This document shows, one piece after another, positions 53,357 through 61,986 of a DNA stretch of 64,000 nucleotides; positions within the stretch are counted from its first letter, which is position 1; each line of letters starts with the position of its first letter. The notes below the pieces were generated by a model that saw nothing but the letters and a program-made list of their open reading frames with translations, was not told the origin of the DNA and made no database searches. This DNA is from GCA-003244245 sp963822695 (lineage in GTDB: Bacteria; Actinomycetota; Actinomycetes; Mycobacteriales; Pseudonocardiaceae): the NCBI GenBank assembly GCA_963822695.1, contig CAWGJH010000024.1:310001-374000 (forward strand), read 5' to 3'. The translations under genes were made by a program, and so were the position numbers.

Positions 53357-55204
53357 ATGACAGCATCCGCGCAGACCGAGACAAACCTCGCAGGGGTCGC
53401 CGACCGGGCGGTCAGCGTGGCGCAGATGTTTTTCGACCGGGTCGCACAGACGCCGGATCGGGAGGCGTTTCGGTATCCGGTTGAGGGCCGTTGGGTGTCC
53501 CGGACCTGGCGGGAGACAGCCCAGCAGGTCAGTCGGCTCACCGCCGGGCTGGTCGCTCTCGGCGTCACCGCGCAGCAGCGGGTCGCCATCGCGTCCGAGA
53601 CACGTTACGAGTGGATCCTGGCCGACCTCGCGATCATGTGCGCCGGGGCGGCCACGACAGCTGTCTATCCCTCAGCGATCTCCGGCGATGTCGCGTTCGT
53701 CCTCGCGAATTCCGGCAGTAGGGTTGTCTTCGCCGAGGATGACGACCAGCTCGCCAAGCTGCGCGAGCGGCGGGGCGCGCTGCCCTCGGTCCGCACGGTC
53801 GTCACCTTCGATGGCACCCCCGATGGCGGCGACGACCCATGGGTGATCTCCCTGGACAGACTGGCCGAACGGGGCGCCGCATACCTCGCCGAGCACCCCG
53901 GCACTGTCGAGGAGCGAGTCGCCGCGATCCACCCAGATCACCTCGCCACCCTGATCTACACCTCGGGCACCACCGGCCGGCCCAAGGGCGTTCGGCTGTG
54001 CCATTCCTCCTGGACCTACGAGGGGGCCGCAGTCGCTTCGCTGGGCGTGCTGCACATCGATGATCTGCAATACCTGTGGCTGCCGATGGCCCATGCGTTC
54101 GGCAAGGTGTTCCTGACCACCCAGCTGCAGGTGGGTTTCGCGACTGCTGTCAACGGACGGATCGACCGGATCGTGCCCAACCTGGCTGTGGTGCGCCCGA
54201 CGTTCATGGCCACGCCTCCGCGTATCTTCGAGAAGGCATACAGTCATATCATCGCCACGGCCCATTCGGCGAGCTGGCCCAAGGCCAGGATTTTCGACTG
54301 GGCATGTGGAGTCGCGCTTGAGGTATCCCGCCTGGTCCGGCAGGGCAAGCCGGTGCCATGGCCGCTGGCTGTTCGGCACAAGCTGGCCGATAAGCTGGTC
54401 CTGGTCAAGGTGCGCGACCGGTTCGGCGGCCGGCTACGGTTCGTCATCTCCGGTGCGGCGGCCCTGTCCGAACAGATCGCGGAGTGGTTTCATGCCGCCG
54501 GCATCCCGATCTTTGAGGGCTACGGTCTCACCGAGACCTCCGCCGGTTCGGTGGTCAACCGCCCGGGCCATGTCAAGCTCGGCACCGTGGGGTTACCGTT
54601 GCCGGGTACCCAGCTCATGATCGCCGATGACGGTGAAATCCTGATCAAGGGTCCCGGCGTCATGGAGGGCTATCACCACCTGGACCAGGACACCGGCCAG
54701 GCGCTCATCGGCGACGGGTGGCTGGCCACCGGCGACATCGGGGAGATCGACGCCGACGGGTTCCTGCGGATCACCGACCGGAAGAAGGACCTGTTCAAGA
54801 CCTCCGGCGGCAAATACGTCGCGCCATCTCACATCGAGAGTCGCTTTACCGCGATGTGCCCGCTGGCCAACTGGATGGTCGTGCACGGTGACCAGCGCAA
54901 CTATTGTGTGGCACTGATCGCGCTCGACCCCGACGCGGTAGCGGACTGGGCCAGTCACCACGACATGGCCGGAACGTCCTATGCGCAGGTGGTGACCTCC
55001 CCGCCCATGCGCAGCACAGTCGAGGGTTACGTGGGAAAGCTGAACGCACAGCTCAACCGCTGGGAGGCGATCAAGAAGTTCATCATCCTCGATCACGACC
55101 TCACGGTGGACTCCGGCGAGTTGACCCCCAACCGCTTGAAAGTGCGCAGGCCTGTCGTGGAAGCCAACTACCGCGAGGCTCTGGACGCCCTGTATACCGA
55201 GTGA
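53357..55204 (+). CDS. fadD: Long-chain fatty acid-CoA ligase (FadD15-like)
   Basis: This 615-residue AMP-forming ligase activates fatty acids to acyl-CoA. The P-loop LIYTSGTTGRPKG lies near 199-211, GYGLTETSAGS near 395, TGDIGEIDADGFLRITDRKK near 460-480 and a KTSGGKYVAPSHIE segment; the catalytic C-terminal Lys is in the NRLKV region. ATG 53357 follows GGAGGAGG. Length and motifs match long-chain members such as FadD15. It is isolated, with glnE convergent downstream. Confidence 0.92.
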   Translation: MTASAQTETNLAGVADRAVSVAQMFFDRVAQTPDREAFRYPVEGRWVSRTWRETAQQVSRLTAGLVALGVTAQQRVAIASETRYEWILADLAIMCAGAATTAVYPSAISGDVAFVLANSGSRVVFAEDDDQLAKLRERRGALPSVRTVVTFDGTPDGGDDPWVISLDRLAERGAAYLAEHPGTVEERVAAIHPDHLATLIYTSGTTGRPKGVRLCHSSWTYEGAAVASLGVLHIDDLQYLWLPMAHAFGKVFLTTQLQVGFATAVNGRIDRIVPNLAVVRPTFMATPPRIFEKAYSHIIATAHSASWPKARIFDWACGVALEVSRLVRQGKPVPWPLAVRHKLADKLVLVKVRDRFGGRLRFVISGAAALSEQIAEWFHAAGIPIFEGYGLTETSAGSVVNRPGHVKLGTVGLPLPGTQLMIADDGEILIKGPGVMEGYHHLDQDTGQALIGDGWLATGDIGEIDADGFLRITDRKKDLFKTSGGKYVAPSHIESRFTAMCPLANWMVVHGDQRNYCVALIALDPDAVADWASHHDMAGTSYAQVVTSPPMRSTVEGYVGKLNAQLNRWEAIKKFIILDHDLTVDSGELTPNRLKVRRPVVEANYREALDALYTE

Positions 55205-55222
55205 GCGTGCACTGCTGAATGA

Positions 55223-58200
55223 TCAGGCGCCAAAGGAGCGCTCCACGACGGCGCGGGCTCTGCGGGTGATCCGGCGGTATTCGTCGATCGCCTCGCCGGG
55301 GTCGTTATCCGCGGAGCGCCCCAGTGCCATGGCCACGGCGGCCAGTTCCCGGCCGGAACTGGGCAGTTGGTCAACCTGCTTGCCGCGCACCAGGGTAAGT
55401 ACGTTGCGGGTCTTGGTGGCGAGTGTCCAGGCCGCCAGCAGGGCCTCCGCGTCGGCACTGGAGAGCAGTCCGGCCTCAGTGGCGGCCCGCAGGGCGGTTC
55501 CCGTTGACGGGGTTCGCAGCGCTGGGACCTCATGAGCGTGCTGCAACTGCAGCAATTGGATGGTCCACTCCACGTCGGCCAGCCCGCCGCGACCGAGCTT
55601 GGTGTGGGTGGTCGGATCGGCACCGCGGGGCAGTCGCTCGGAGTCGACTCTGGCCTTGATCCGGCGAATCTCGGTGGCGTGGCGCGCGGTCAGCCCGCCT
55701 GCGGGGTAGCGCACCGGGTCGATGACCGAGGCGAACCGCTCCCCCAGGTCCACATCGCCAGCCACCGGGGTGGCCCGCAGCAACGCCTGCGCCTCCCAGG
55801 GCTGTGCCCACTGAGTGTAGTAGGCCTGGTAGGACGACAGGGTGCGCACCAGCGGGCCGGACCGTCCCTCCGGCCGCAGCCCGGTGTCGATCACCAGGGG
55901 TGGATCCTGGCTGGGTGAGCCGAGCAGGGTGCGCACCGACTCGGCGACTGAGGAGGCGAAACGCACGATGTCGGTCTCAGTGTAGTGGCCGGCCTGCGCA
56001 CCCGTCCGCGCATCACAGACAAACAGAACGTCGGCGTCAGAGCTGTAACCCAGCTCCGCGCCCCCCAACCGGCCCATCCCGATCACCGCGATCCGGGCTG
56101 GCTCGGCCTGCCTGCGTTCGATCTCAGCGCGCAGCGCGACGTCCAACGCCGAGGCCAGCACCGCAGTCCACACCGAGGACAGAGCGGCACACACCGCGTC
56201 AACATCGAGTAGTCCGAGCAGGTCAGCGCAGGCGATCCGGAACAGTTCGTGCCGGCGCAGCGCCCTGGCGGCTGTCACCGCGGCACCGGGGTCACGGTAA
56301 CGGCCTGCGGTGGAGCGCAGCGATGTCGCCACCTCCGCCGGGTCGCGGCCAGCCAGCTCGCCCAGGTCAGCCAGCAGCTGCAACGCCTCGGGTGCCCGGA
56401 CCAGCAGGTCGGCCACCATCCGGGAAGTGCCGAGCAGCGCCATCAGCCGCTGCGCCACGGCACCCTCGTCGCGCAGCAACCGCAGGTACCACGGGGTGTC
56501 GTCGAGCGCCTCGGATACCCGCCGGTAGGCGGCCAGCCCACGGTCGGGGTCTGGGGTGTCGGCAAGGAACTCCAGCAGGACTGGTAACAACGCGGACTGG
56601 ATCGCCGCCCGCCGCGAAACCCCGTCGGTGAGCGCCCGCAGATGCCCCAACGCCCCCTGCGGTGAGGCGTAGCCCAGCGCCACCAGCCGCGCCTTCGCCG
56701 AGGACTCCGAGAGCCGGTAGGCCTCGGTGGGCACCCTGGCCACGGCCTCCAGCAACGGCCGGTAGAACAGCTTCTGGTGCAGCCGGCGGGCCCGGTGCGA
56801 CTGCCGGGTGTGCTCCATACGCAGCACCCCGAGAGCATCGTGCGTCCCGTCTGGCCGCATCCCCGCGGCGCGGGCCAGCCAGCGCCACGCCGCGGTGTCG
56901 TCATCGGCCGGGAGCAGGTGGGTGCGGCGCAGCTTCTGCAGCTGCAACCGGTGCTCCAGCAGGCGCAGGAACCGGTAGGAGGCCGCGAGATTCGCGGCGT
57001 CGTCCCGGCCGACGTACCCGCCTGCGCTCAGCGCGGCCAACGCCTGCACGGTGGACGCGACCCGCAACGACTCGTCGGTGCGGCCATGCACCAGCTGCAG
57101 CAACTGCACGGCGAACTCCACGTCGCGCAGACCGCCGTGACCCAGCTTGAGCTCCCGGTCCAGCAGCTCGGCGCGAACGTGGTTGGCGACCCGGCGACGC
57201 ATCGCCTGAACCTCGGCCACGAAGTTCTCCCGGTCCGCGGCGGTCCACACCAGGGGTGCGACGGCCTGCAGATAGCGGGCGCCGAGCTCGGCGTCACCAG
57301 CGATCGGACGGGCCTTGAGCAGCGCTTGGAACTCCCAGGTCTTGGCCCACCGGCGGTAGTAGGACAGGTACCCTTCCAGCGTGCGCACCAGCGCGCCGGC
57401 CTTGCCCTCCGGGCGCAGCGCCGCGTCAACCTCAAAACACGCCGACGCCAGCCGCATCGTCGCCGAGGCCAGCTTGGTGGCCGCACCCAACTCGTCCTCG
57501 GAACCACCCACAAAGATCACGTCAACGTCGGAGACGTAATTGAGTTCGGCCCCGCCACACTTGCCCATCCCGATGACGGCGAGCCGGGGTGGTTGCCCGC
57601 CCGGAGCCACCTCGGTCACCGCAACGGCCAGCGCGGCGCGCAGTACCCCGCCCGCGAGTTCGGCGAGCGCCTCTCCGACCTGTTCGAAGGGCACCACCGG
57701 CAAGTCGGGCTCCACCACGGCTGCCAGGTCGGCGGCCGCGAGCTCGGCAATCAGGTCACGGTAAACAACCCGCAGCGCCCGCTGAGCCTTGACGCCAGTC
57801 AACGATGCCCGGGGCTCATCCGGGTTGCCTGACGGCGGACCGGTGGGGTCGGCGCCGATGGCGGCGAGCAGCCGCCGCACCGCTCGGTCCGCCCAGGCCG
57901 GCTGGGCCGCCTCTGAACTGGCCAAGCCGTGCCAGCGCTCCGGGTTGGCCACCAGGTGATCCCCGAGCGCGGTCGACGAGCCGAGCACCCCGAGCAGGCG
58001 CCCACGCACCCCGGGGTCCCGGCGGATCAACCCGTCCAGCTCGGCCCATCCCTCCCCGAGGGCATGACCCAGCCGAGCCAAGGTGCGTAGCGCCAGGTTC
58101 GGGTCGGGTGCCCGGGACAGCGCCCACAGCACGTCCTCCGCATCCTGGCGGACCTGGCCATGCTGCCACCACCCCAGCCGCGTCAGAGTAGCCGCGGCAC

Positions 58201-58261
58201 CGCCGTCGGTGAGCCCCAGCCGCGCCAGGGACAGTGCGGTCCACCTGCCTTCGATCGCCAC
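55223..58261 (-). CDS. glnE: Glutamine synthetase adenylyltransferase / deadenylase GlnE
   Basis: This 1012-residue bifunctional enzyme adenylylates and deadenylylates glutamine synthetase I. Two nucleotidyltransferase halves are present: AVIGMGKCGGAELNYVSDVD near 229 and AVIGMGRLGGAELGYSSDAD near 724, with ELKLGHGGLRDVEFAVQLLQ and KLGRGGLADVEWTIQLLQLQ following each. GTG 58261 is chosen with GGGAG 4 bases upstream; a longer frame overlaps glnA antisense-like sequence. It starts 13 bases after the glnA2 stop. The glnA2-glnE order matches Rv2222c-Rv2221c, but glnA1 is not in this window. Confidence 0.95.
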   Translation of the reverse strand: MAIEGRWTALSLARLGLTDGGAAATLTRLGWWQHGQVRQDAEDVLWALSRAPDPNLALRTLARLGHALGEGWAELDGLIRRDPGVRGRLLGVLGSSTALGDHLVANPERWHGLASSEAAQPAWADRAVRRLLAAIGADPTGPPSGNPDEPRASLTGVKAQRALRVVYRDLIAELAAADLAAVVEPDLPVVPFEQVGEALAELAGGVLRAALAVAVTEVAPGGQPPRLAVIGMGKCGGAELNYVSDVDVIFVGGSEDELGAATKLASATMRLASACFEVDAALRPEGKAGALVRTLEGYLSYYRRWAKTWEFQALLKARPIAGDAELGARYLQAVAPLVWTAADRENFVAEVQAMRRRVANHVRAELLDRELKLGHGGLRDVEFAVQLLQLVHGRTDESLRVASTVQALAALSAGGYVGRDDAANLAASYRFLRLLEHRLQLQKLRRTHLLPADDDTAAWRWLARAAGMRPDGTHDALGVLRMEHTRQSHRARRLHQKLFYRPLLEAVARVPTEAYRLSESSAKARLVALGYASPQGALGHLRALTDGVSRRAAIQSALLPVLLEFLADTPDPDRGLAAYRRVSEALDDTPWYLRLLRDEGAVAQRLMALLGTSRMVADLLVRAPEALQLLADLGELAGRDPAEVATSLRSTAGRYRDPGAAVTAARALRRHELFRIACADLLGLLDVDAVCAALSSVWTAVLASALDVALRAEIERRQAEPARIAVIGMGRLGGAELGYSSDADVLFVCDARTGAQAGHYTETDIVRFASSVAESVRTLLGSPSQDPPLVIDTGLRPEGRSGPLVRTLSSYQAYYTQWAQPWEAQALLRATPVAGDVDLGERFASVIDPVRYPAGGLTARHATEIRRIKARVDSERLPRGADPTTHTKLGRGGLADVEWTIQLLQLQHAHEVPALRTPSTGTALRAATEAGLLSSADAEALLAAWTLATKTRNVLTLVRGKQVDQLPSSGRELAAVAMALGRSADNDPGEAIDEYRRITRRARAVVERSFGA

Positions 58262-58274
58262 GGCGCTCCCGACG

Positions 58275-59618
58275 CTAGAGGATGGGCAGGTAGGTGCGGA
58301 GCTCGTAGGGCGTGACGTGCCGTCGGTAGTTGTCCCACTCGGCGCGCTTGTTGCGCAGGAAGAAATCGAATACGTGCTCCCCGAGGGTCTCGGCGACCAG
58401 CTCGGAGTTCTCCATCTCGACGAGCGCCTCGGACAGGTTCTGCGGCAGCGGTGCGTAGCCCGCCGCCCGCCGCTCTTGCTCAGACAGCAACCACACGTCG
58501 TCCTCCGCGGCGGGCGGCAGCTCGTAGTTCTGCTGCACCCCACGCAACCCGGCGGCGAGGATCACCGCGTAGGCGAGGTAGGGGTTGCACGCCGAGTCCG
58601 GGGTGCGGATCTCCACCCGCCGGCTGGACGCTTTGCCCGGCGAGTACATCGGCACCCGGACCAGGGCCGAGCGGTTCGCGTGCCCCCAGCACACCGCGGT
58701 AGGGGCCTCTCCCCCGGTGATGAGCCGCTTGTAGGAGTTCACCCACTGGTTGGTCACCGCGGTGAGCTCCCGGGCATGTACCAGTATCCCGGCGACGAAG
58801 GCTCGGCCGGTGGTGGAGAGCTCGTAGGGGTCATTGTCGTCGTGGAAGGCGTTGCGGTCGCCCTCGAACAGGCTCATGTGGGTGTGCATGGCCGAGCCGG
58901 GCTGGGCGGTGTAGGGCTTGGGCATGAACGAGGCGCGTACCCCCTGGGTGATCGCGACCTCCTTCACCACGTACCTGAAGGTCATGATGTTGTCGGCCAT
59001 GGTGAGCGCGTCGGCATAGCGCAGGTCGATCTCCTGCTGGCCCGGAGCGCCCTCGTGATGGCTGAACTCCACCGAGATGCCCATCTGCTCCAGGGCCTCA
59101 ATGGTATGCCGGCGGAAGTGCGGAGCGGCATCGTGGCTGGCCTGGTCGAAATACCCGCCGGAGTCGGCGGGTACCGGCTCGGAACCGTTGTCCGGCAGGT
59201 CACGCAGCAGGTAGAACTCGATCTCTGGGTGCACATAGCAGGTGAACCCGCTCACCGCCGCCCTCGACAGCGCCCGGGTCAGCACGTACCTCGGGTCGGC
59301 CCAGGACGGCGAACCGTCAGGCATCGTGATGTCACAGAACATCCGGGCCGAGTAGTGCTCCCCCCTCGGGTTCTCCCACGGCAGCACCTGGAAGGTAGCC
59401 GGGTCCGGCTTGGCGATCATGTCAGACTCGTAGGCCCGGGCAAAACCCTGGATAGCCGACCCGTCGAAACCAATGCCGTCGGCGAAGGCTCCCTCTAGCT
59501 CGGCCGGTGCCACGGCCACCGACTTCAGATAACCCAGAACGTCGGTGAACCACAACCGGACGAACCGGATGTCGCGTTCCTCCAGCGTGCGCAGCACGAA
59601 CTCCTGCTGGCGATCCAT
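58275..59618 (-). CDS. glnA2: Glutamine synthetase (GlnA2 type)
   Basis: This 447-residue class I glutamine synthetase has DGIGFDGSAIQGF, YVHPEIEFYLL, FSHHEGAPGQQEIDLRY, GSAMHTHMSLF and RVEIRTPDSACNPYLA with conserved metal, glutamate and ATP positions. It lacks the GlnA1 adenylylation-loop sequence (it reads QQNYELPPAAEDDVW), as in GlnA2. ATG 59618 is used because the family starts MDRQQEFVLRTLEERDIRF; there is no ribosome site, but TACCCT lies exactly 6 bases upstream, so it is probably leaderless. It is followed by glnE and divergent from lprG. Confidence 0.94.
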   Translation of the reverse strand: MDRQQEFVLRTLEERDIRFVRLWFTDVLGYLKSVAVAPAELEGAFADGIGFDGSAIQGFARAYESDMIAKPDPATFQVLPWENPRGEHYSARMFCDITMPDGSPSWADPRYVLTRALSRAAVSGFTCYVHPEIEFYLLRDLPDNGSEPVPADSGGYFDQASHDAAPHFRRHTIEALEQMGISVEFSHHEGAPGQQEIDLRYADALTMADNIMTFRYVVKEVAITQGVRASFMPKPYTAQPGSAMHTHMSLFEGDRNAFHDDNDPYELSTTGRAFVAGILVHARELTAVTNQWVNSYKRLITGGEAPTAVCWGHANRSALVRVPMYSPGKASSRRVEIRTPDSACNPYLAYAVILAAGLRGVQQNYELPPAAEDDVWLLSEQERRAAGYAPLPQNLSEALVEMENSELVAETLGEHVFDFFLRNKRAEWDNYRRHVTPYELRTYLPIL

Positions 59619-59624
59619 GCGCGC

Positions 59625-59630
59625 AGGGTA
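59625..59630 (-). promoter_or_regulatory. -10 element for leaderless glnA2
   Basis: TACCCT on the minus strand is followed by 6 bases and then ATG. The TANNNT-N6-ATG spacing is the signature of leaderless actinobacterial genes. No ribosome site is present. The -35 is not clear. Confidence 0.6.
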
Positions 59631-59676
59631 GAGGACAGTCAGTGACGGCACTGTGGTCCGCCCCCTCCGATGCCCC

Positions 59677-59682
59677 TAGGAT
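59677..59682 (+). promoter_or_regulatory. -10 element for leaderless lprG
   Basis: TAGGAT is followed by 6 bases and the GTG start of the lipoprotein gene (TANNNT-N6-GTG). With the glnA2 element it makes a compact divergent promoter: the two start codons are only 70 bases apart. Confidence 0.55.
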
Positions 59683-59688
59683 GACAGG

Positions 59689-60369
59689 GTGCGCCTTGTC
59701 GCCTTGTTCGCCGCGCTGATCATCGCGCTGGTCACATCCTGCAGCGGGAGCGGCGGGCAGACCGCCACAGTGCAGAAAGCTCCCCTTCCCGACGGTGCCA
59801 CGCTGCTCGCCGACTCCGCCACAGCGATGCGGGCGGTGACCACCACCCATTTTGCTGTCAACGTCCAGGGCAACGCGCCAGGAGTACAACTCCGCTCCGC
59901 CGACGGCCAGCTCACCCGGGAGGGTTCCGCCCAGGGAACCGCCAAGGTGGACGAGGGCAGGCAAATCCTCGAACTGCAGTTCGTGATCATCGGCCAGACA
60001 CTCTACCTGCACCCCCCCACCGGCCCGGTCCAGAAGTTGCCGTTGGCCTTTGCCGGTGAGGTGTATGACCCCTCGGTAATCCTGAACCCGGACCGGGGCA
60101 TCGCTGCGGCGCTCTCCAGCGGGACGGGAGCCACCACCGAGGCCCGCGAGCAGGTCGACGGCGTGGACAGCTACCGGCTACAGGTCCAGTTCCCTGCCCA
60201 GCCACTCGGCACGCTGGTACCAGGGCTAGCCCCGGACAAAGCCAGTAAGATCTGGGTCGCAGCCCAGGGCTCACGGCTGATTCAGGCCCAGTTCCCGACG
60301 GCCTATGGCACGGCCACTGTCAAGTTCTCTCAGTTCGACGCCCCGGTCAACATCACCCCCCCGGCCTGA
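59689..60369 (+). CDS. lprG: LppX/LprG-family lipoprotein
   Basis: This 226-residue exported lipoprotein has a short signal peptide ending in the lipobox LVTSC (Cys at about 18), a Gly/Ser linker, and an LppX_LprAFG fold. The motif HFAVNVQGNAPGVQLRSADG and the ending QFDAPVNITPP match LprG, which carries triacylated glycolipids to the outer envelope. The start is GTG 59689 with no ribosome site. The P55-type MFS gene begins 15 bases downstream, as in Rv1411c-Rv1410c. Confidence 0.9.
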   Translation: MRLVALFAALIIALVTSCSGSGGQTATVQKAPLPDGATLLADSATAMRAVTTTHFAVNVQGNAPGVQLRSADGQLTREGSAQGTAKVDEGRQILELQFVIIGQTLYLHPPTGPVQKLPLAFAGEVYDPSVILNPDRGIAAALSSGTGATTEAREQVDGVDSYRLQVQFPAQPLGTLVPGLAPDKASKIWVAAQGSRLIQAQFPTAYGTATVKFSQFDAPVNITPPA

Positions 60370-60384
60370 TCCCGGGCTGCTCCG

Positions 60385-61986
60385 ATGGGCGCGACAGCAA
60401 CCCCGATCCGGCGTCGCAGGCTTGCCTTGGGCGCCGGCGCGCTGGTCACCCTCCTTGCCGCGCTGGATGCCTATGTCGTGGTCAGCCTGCTGGTCAACAT
60501 CATCCGCGATCTGCAGGTACCGCTGAACCATCTGGAGCGGGCCACCCCGATCGTCACCGGCTTCCTGCTGGGCTACGTCGCGGCGATGCCGCTGCTGGGT
60601 CAAGCGTCCGACCGCTTCGGCCGGCGTGCGCTGTTGCAGGCCTGCCTGATCACGTTCGCGGCCGCGTCAGCGGTCACCGCGGTCGCGGCAACCCTGCCGG
60701 TGCTCGTGGCGGGGCGGACCCTGCAGGGCATCGCCGGTGGCGCGTTGCTACCGGTGTCCATGGCGCTGACCGCTGACCTGTGGCCAGGTCGTGGCCGGTC
60801 CACCGCGTTAGGTGCGCTGGGCGCTGCCCAGGAGTTGGGCAGCGTGCTGGGCCCGCTGTACGGCGCCGCGCTGGCCGCGCTGACCGGTTGGCGCGGCGTG
60901 TTCTGGGTGAACGTCCCGCTCGCGCTCGCCGCGGTGGTGGGGGTACAGCTGGCCGTTCCGGGTAATGCCCGCTCCGGAGTCGGGGGATCGCAAAAACGGG
61001 CACCGCTGGACCTCCTCGGCGGTTGCCTGCTGGCGATCATGCTGGGGTTGCTGGTAGTGGGGTTGTACAATCCCGATCCCGACCATGGGGTGCTGCCGTC
61101 ATGGGGATGGCCGGTACTGGGCACGGCCGCGGTGACCGGGGTGGTGTTCGTCCTGTGGGAGCGGCGGGCACCGGTGCGGCTACTGGATCCCGACGGCGTG
61201 CGGTGGCGAGCTTTCCTCGGTTCGCTGGGGGTCAGCCTGGCCGCTGGTGCGGCGCTGATGGTGACCCTGGTCAACGTCGAGCTTTATGCGCAGACGTTGC
61301 TGGGCCGTGACGCCATCGGCGCGACGACGCTGCTGGTCCGGTTCCTGGTGGCGCTGCCAGTCGGGGCGCTGGCCGGAGGGGTGGCAGCAAGCCGGGTGGG
61401 CGACGCGGTGGTGACGCTGGCCGGGATGTTGCTGGCCGCCGCCGGCTACCTGCTGATCGCGGGATGGCCGGCGGACGTCGTGGCTGCTCGCCACGACCTG
61501 GGCCTGCTGACCCTGCCCCGGCTCGACTCCGACCTGGCGCTGGCCGGCTTGGGGCTCGGCCTGGTGATCGCGCCACTGTCCGCGGTGGCGCTGCGCGCGA
61601 CCCCGCCCGATCGGCACGGCGTGGTGTCCGCCGCGGTGGTGGTGGCCCGGATGACCGGCATGCTGGTAGGCGTGGCCGCGGTGTCCGCCTGGGGCCTGCA
61701 CCGCTTCCGCGAACTCACCGCCGAGTTGGCCACCCCGCTACCCTTTGGCGTCAGTGCGCAGGTGTACCAACAGCAGATCGCCAGCTACCAGCTAGCCCTG
61801 CAGGCCGCACTCCGTATCCAGTACAAAGAGATCTTCCTGCTCACCTCGGCGGTGTGCCTGCTCGGTGCGGTTGGCGCTCTTCTCCTCAGCAAAGGGCTAC
61901 TGGGCAATGGGCGCATTCGCCAGACTACCCAGGTGACGCGCAGCGTCAACAACTTAAGCGACGCACAGCGTCGACCGCTTCGGTAG
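60385..61986 (+). CDS. P55-like MFS transporter
   Basis: This 533-residue 14-helix MFS transporter has AALDAYVVVSLLVNI in helix 1 with an acidic residue, the loop motif GQASDRFGRRALLQ, and GRTLQGIAGGALLPVSMAL. It works with LprG to export triacylglycerides and drugs in mycobacteria. ATG 60385 lies 15 bases after the lprG stop. The last 33 bases overlap the convergent TAP-like gene. The role here is inferred from gene pairing. Confidence 0.92.
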   Translation: MGATATPIRRRRLALGAGALVTLLAALDAYVVVSLLVNIIRDLQVPLNHLERATPIVTGFLLGYVAAMPLLGQASDRFGRRALLQACLITFAAASAVTAVAATLPVLVAGRTLQGIAGGALLPVSMALTADLWPGRGRSTALGALGAAQELGSVLGPLYGAALAALTGWRGVFWVNVPLALAAVVGVQLAVPGNARSGVGGSQKRAPLDLLGGCLLAIMLGLLVVGLYNPDPDHGVLPSWGWPVLGTAAVTGVVFVLWERRAPVRLLDPDGVRWRAFLGSLGVSLAAGAALMVTLVNVELYAQTLLGRDAIGATTLLVRFLVALPVGALAGGVAASRVGDAVVTLAGMLLAAAGYLLIAGWPADVVAARHDLGLLTLPRLDSDLALAGLGLGLVIAPLSAVALRATPPDRHGVVSAAVVVARMTGMLVGVAAVSAWGLHRFRELTAELATPLPFGVSAQVYQQQIASYQLALQAALRIQYKEIFLLTSAVCLLGAVGALLLSKGLLGNGRIRQTTQVTRSVNNLSDAQRRPLR

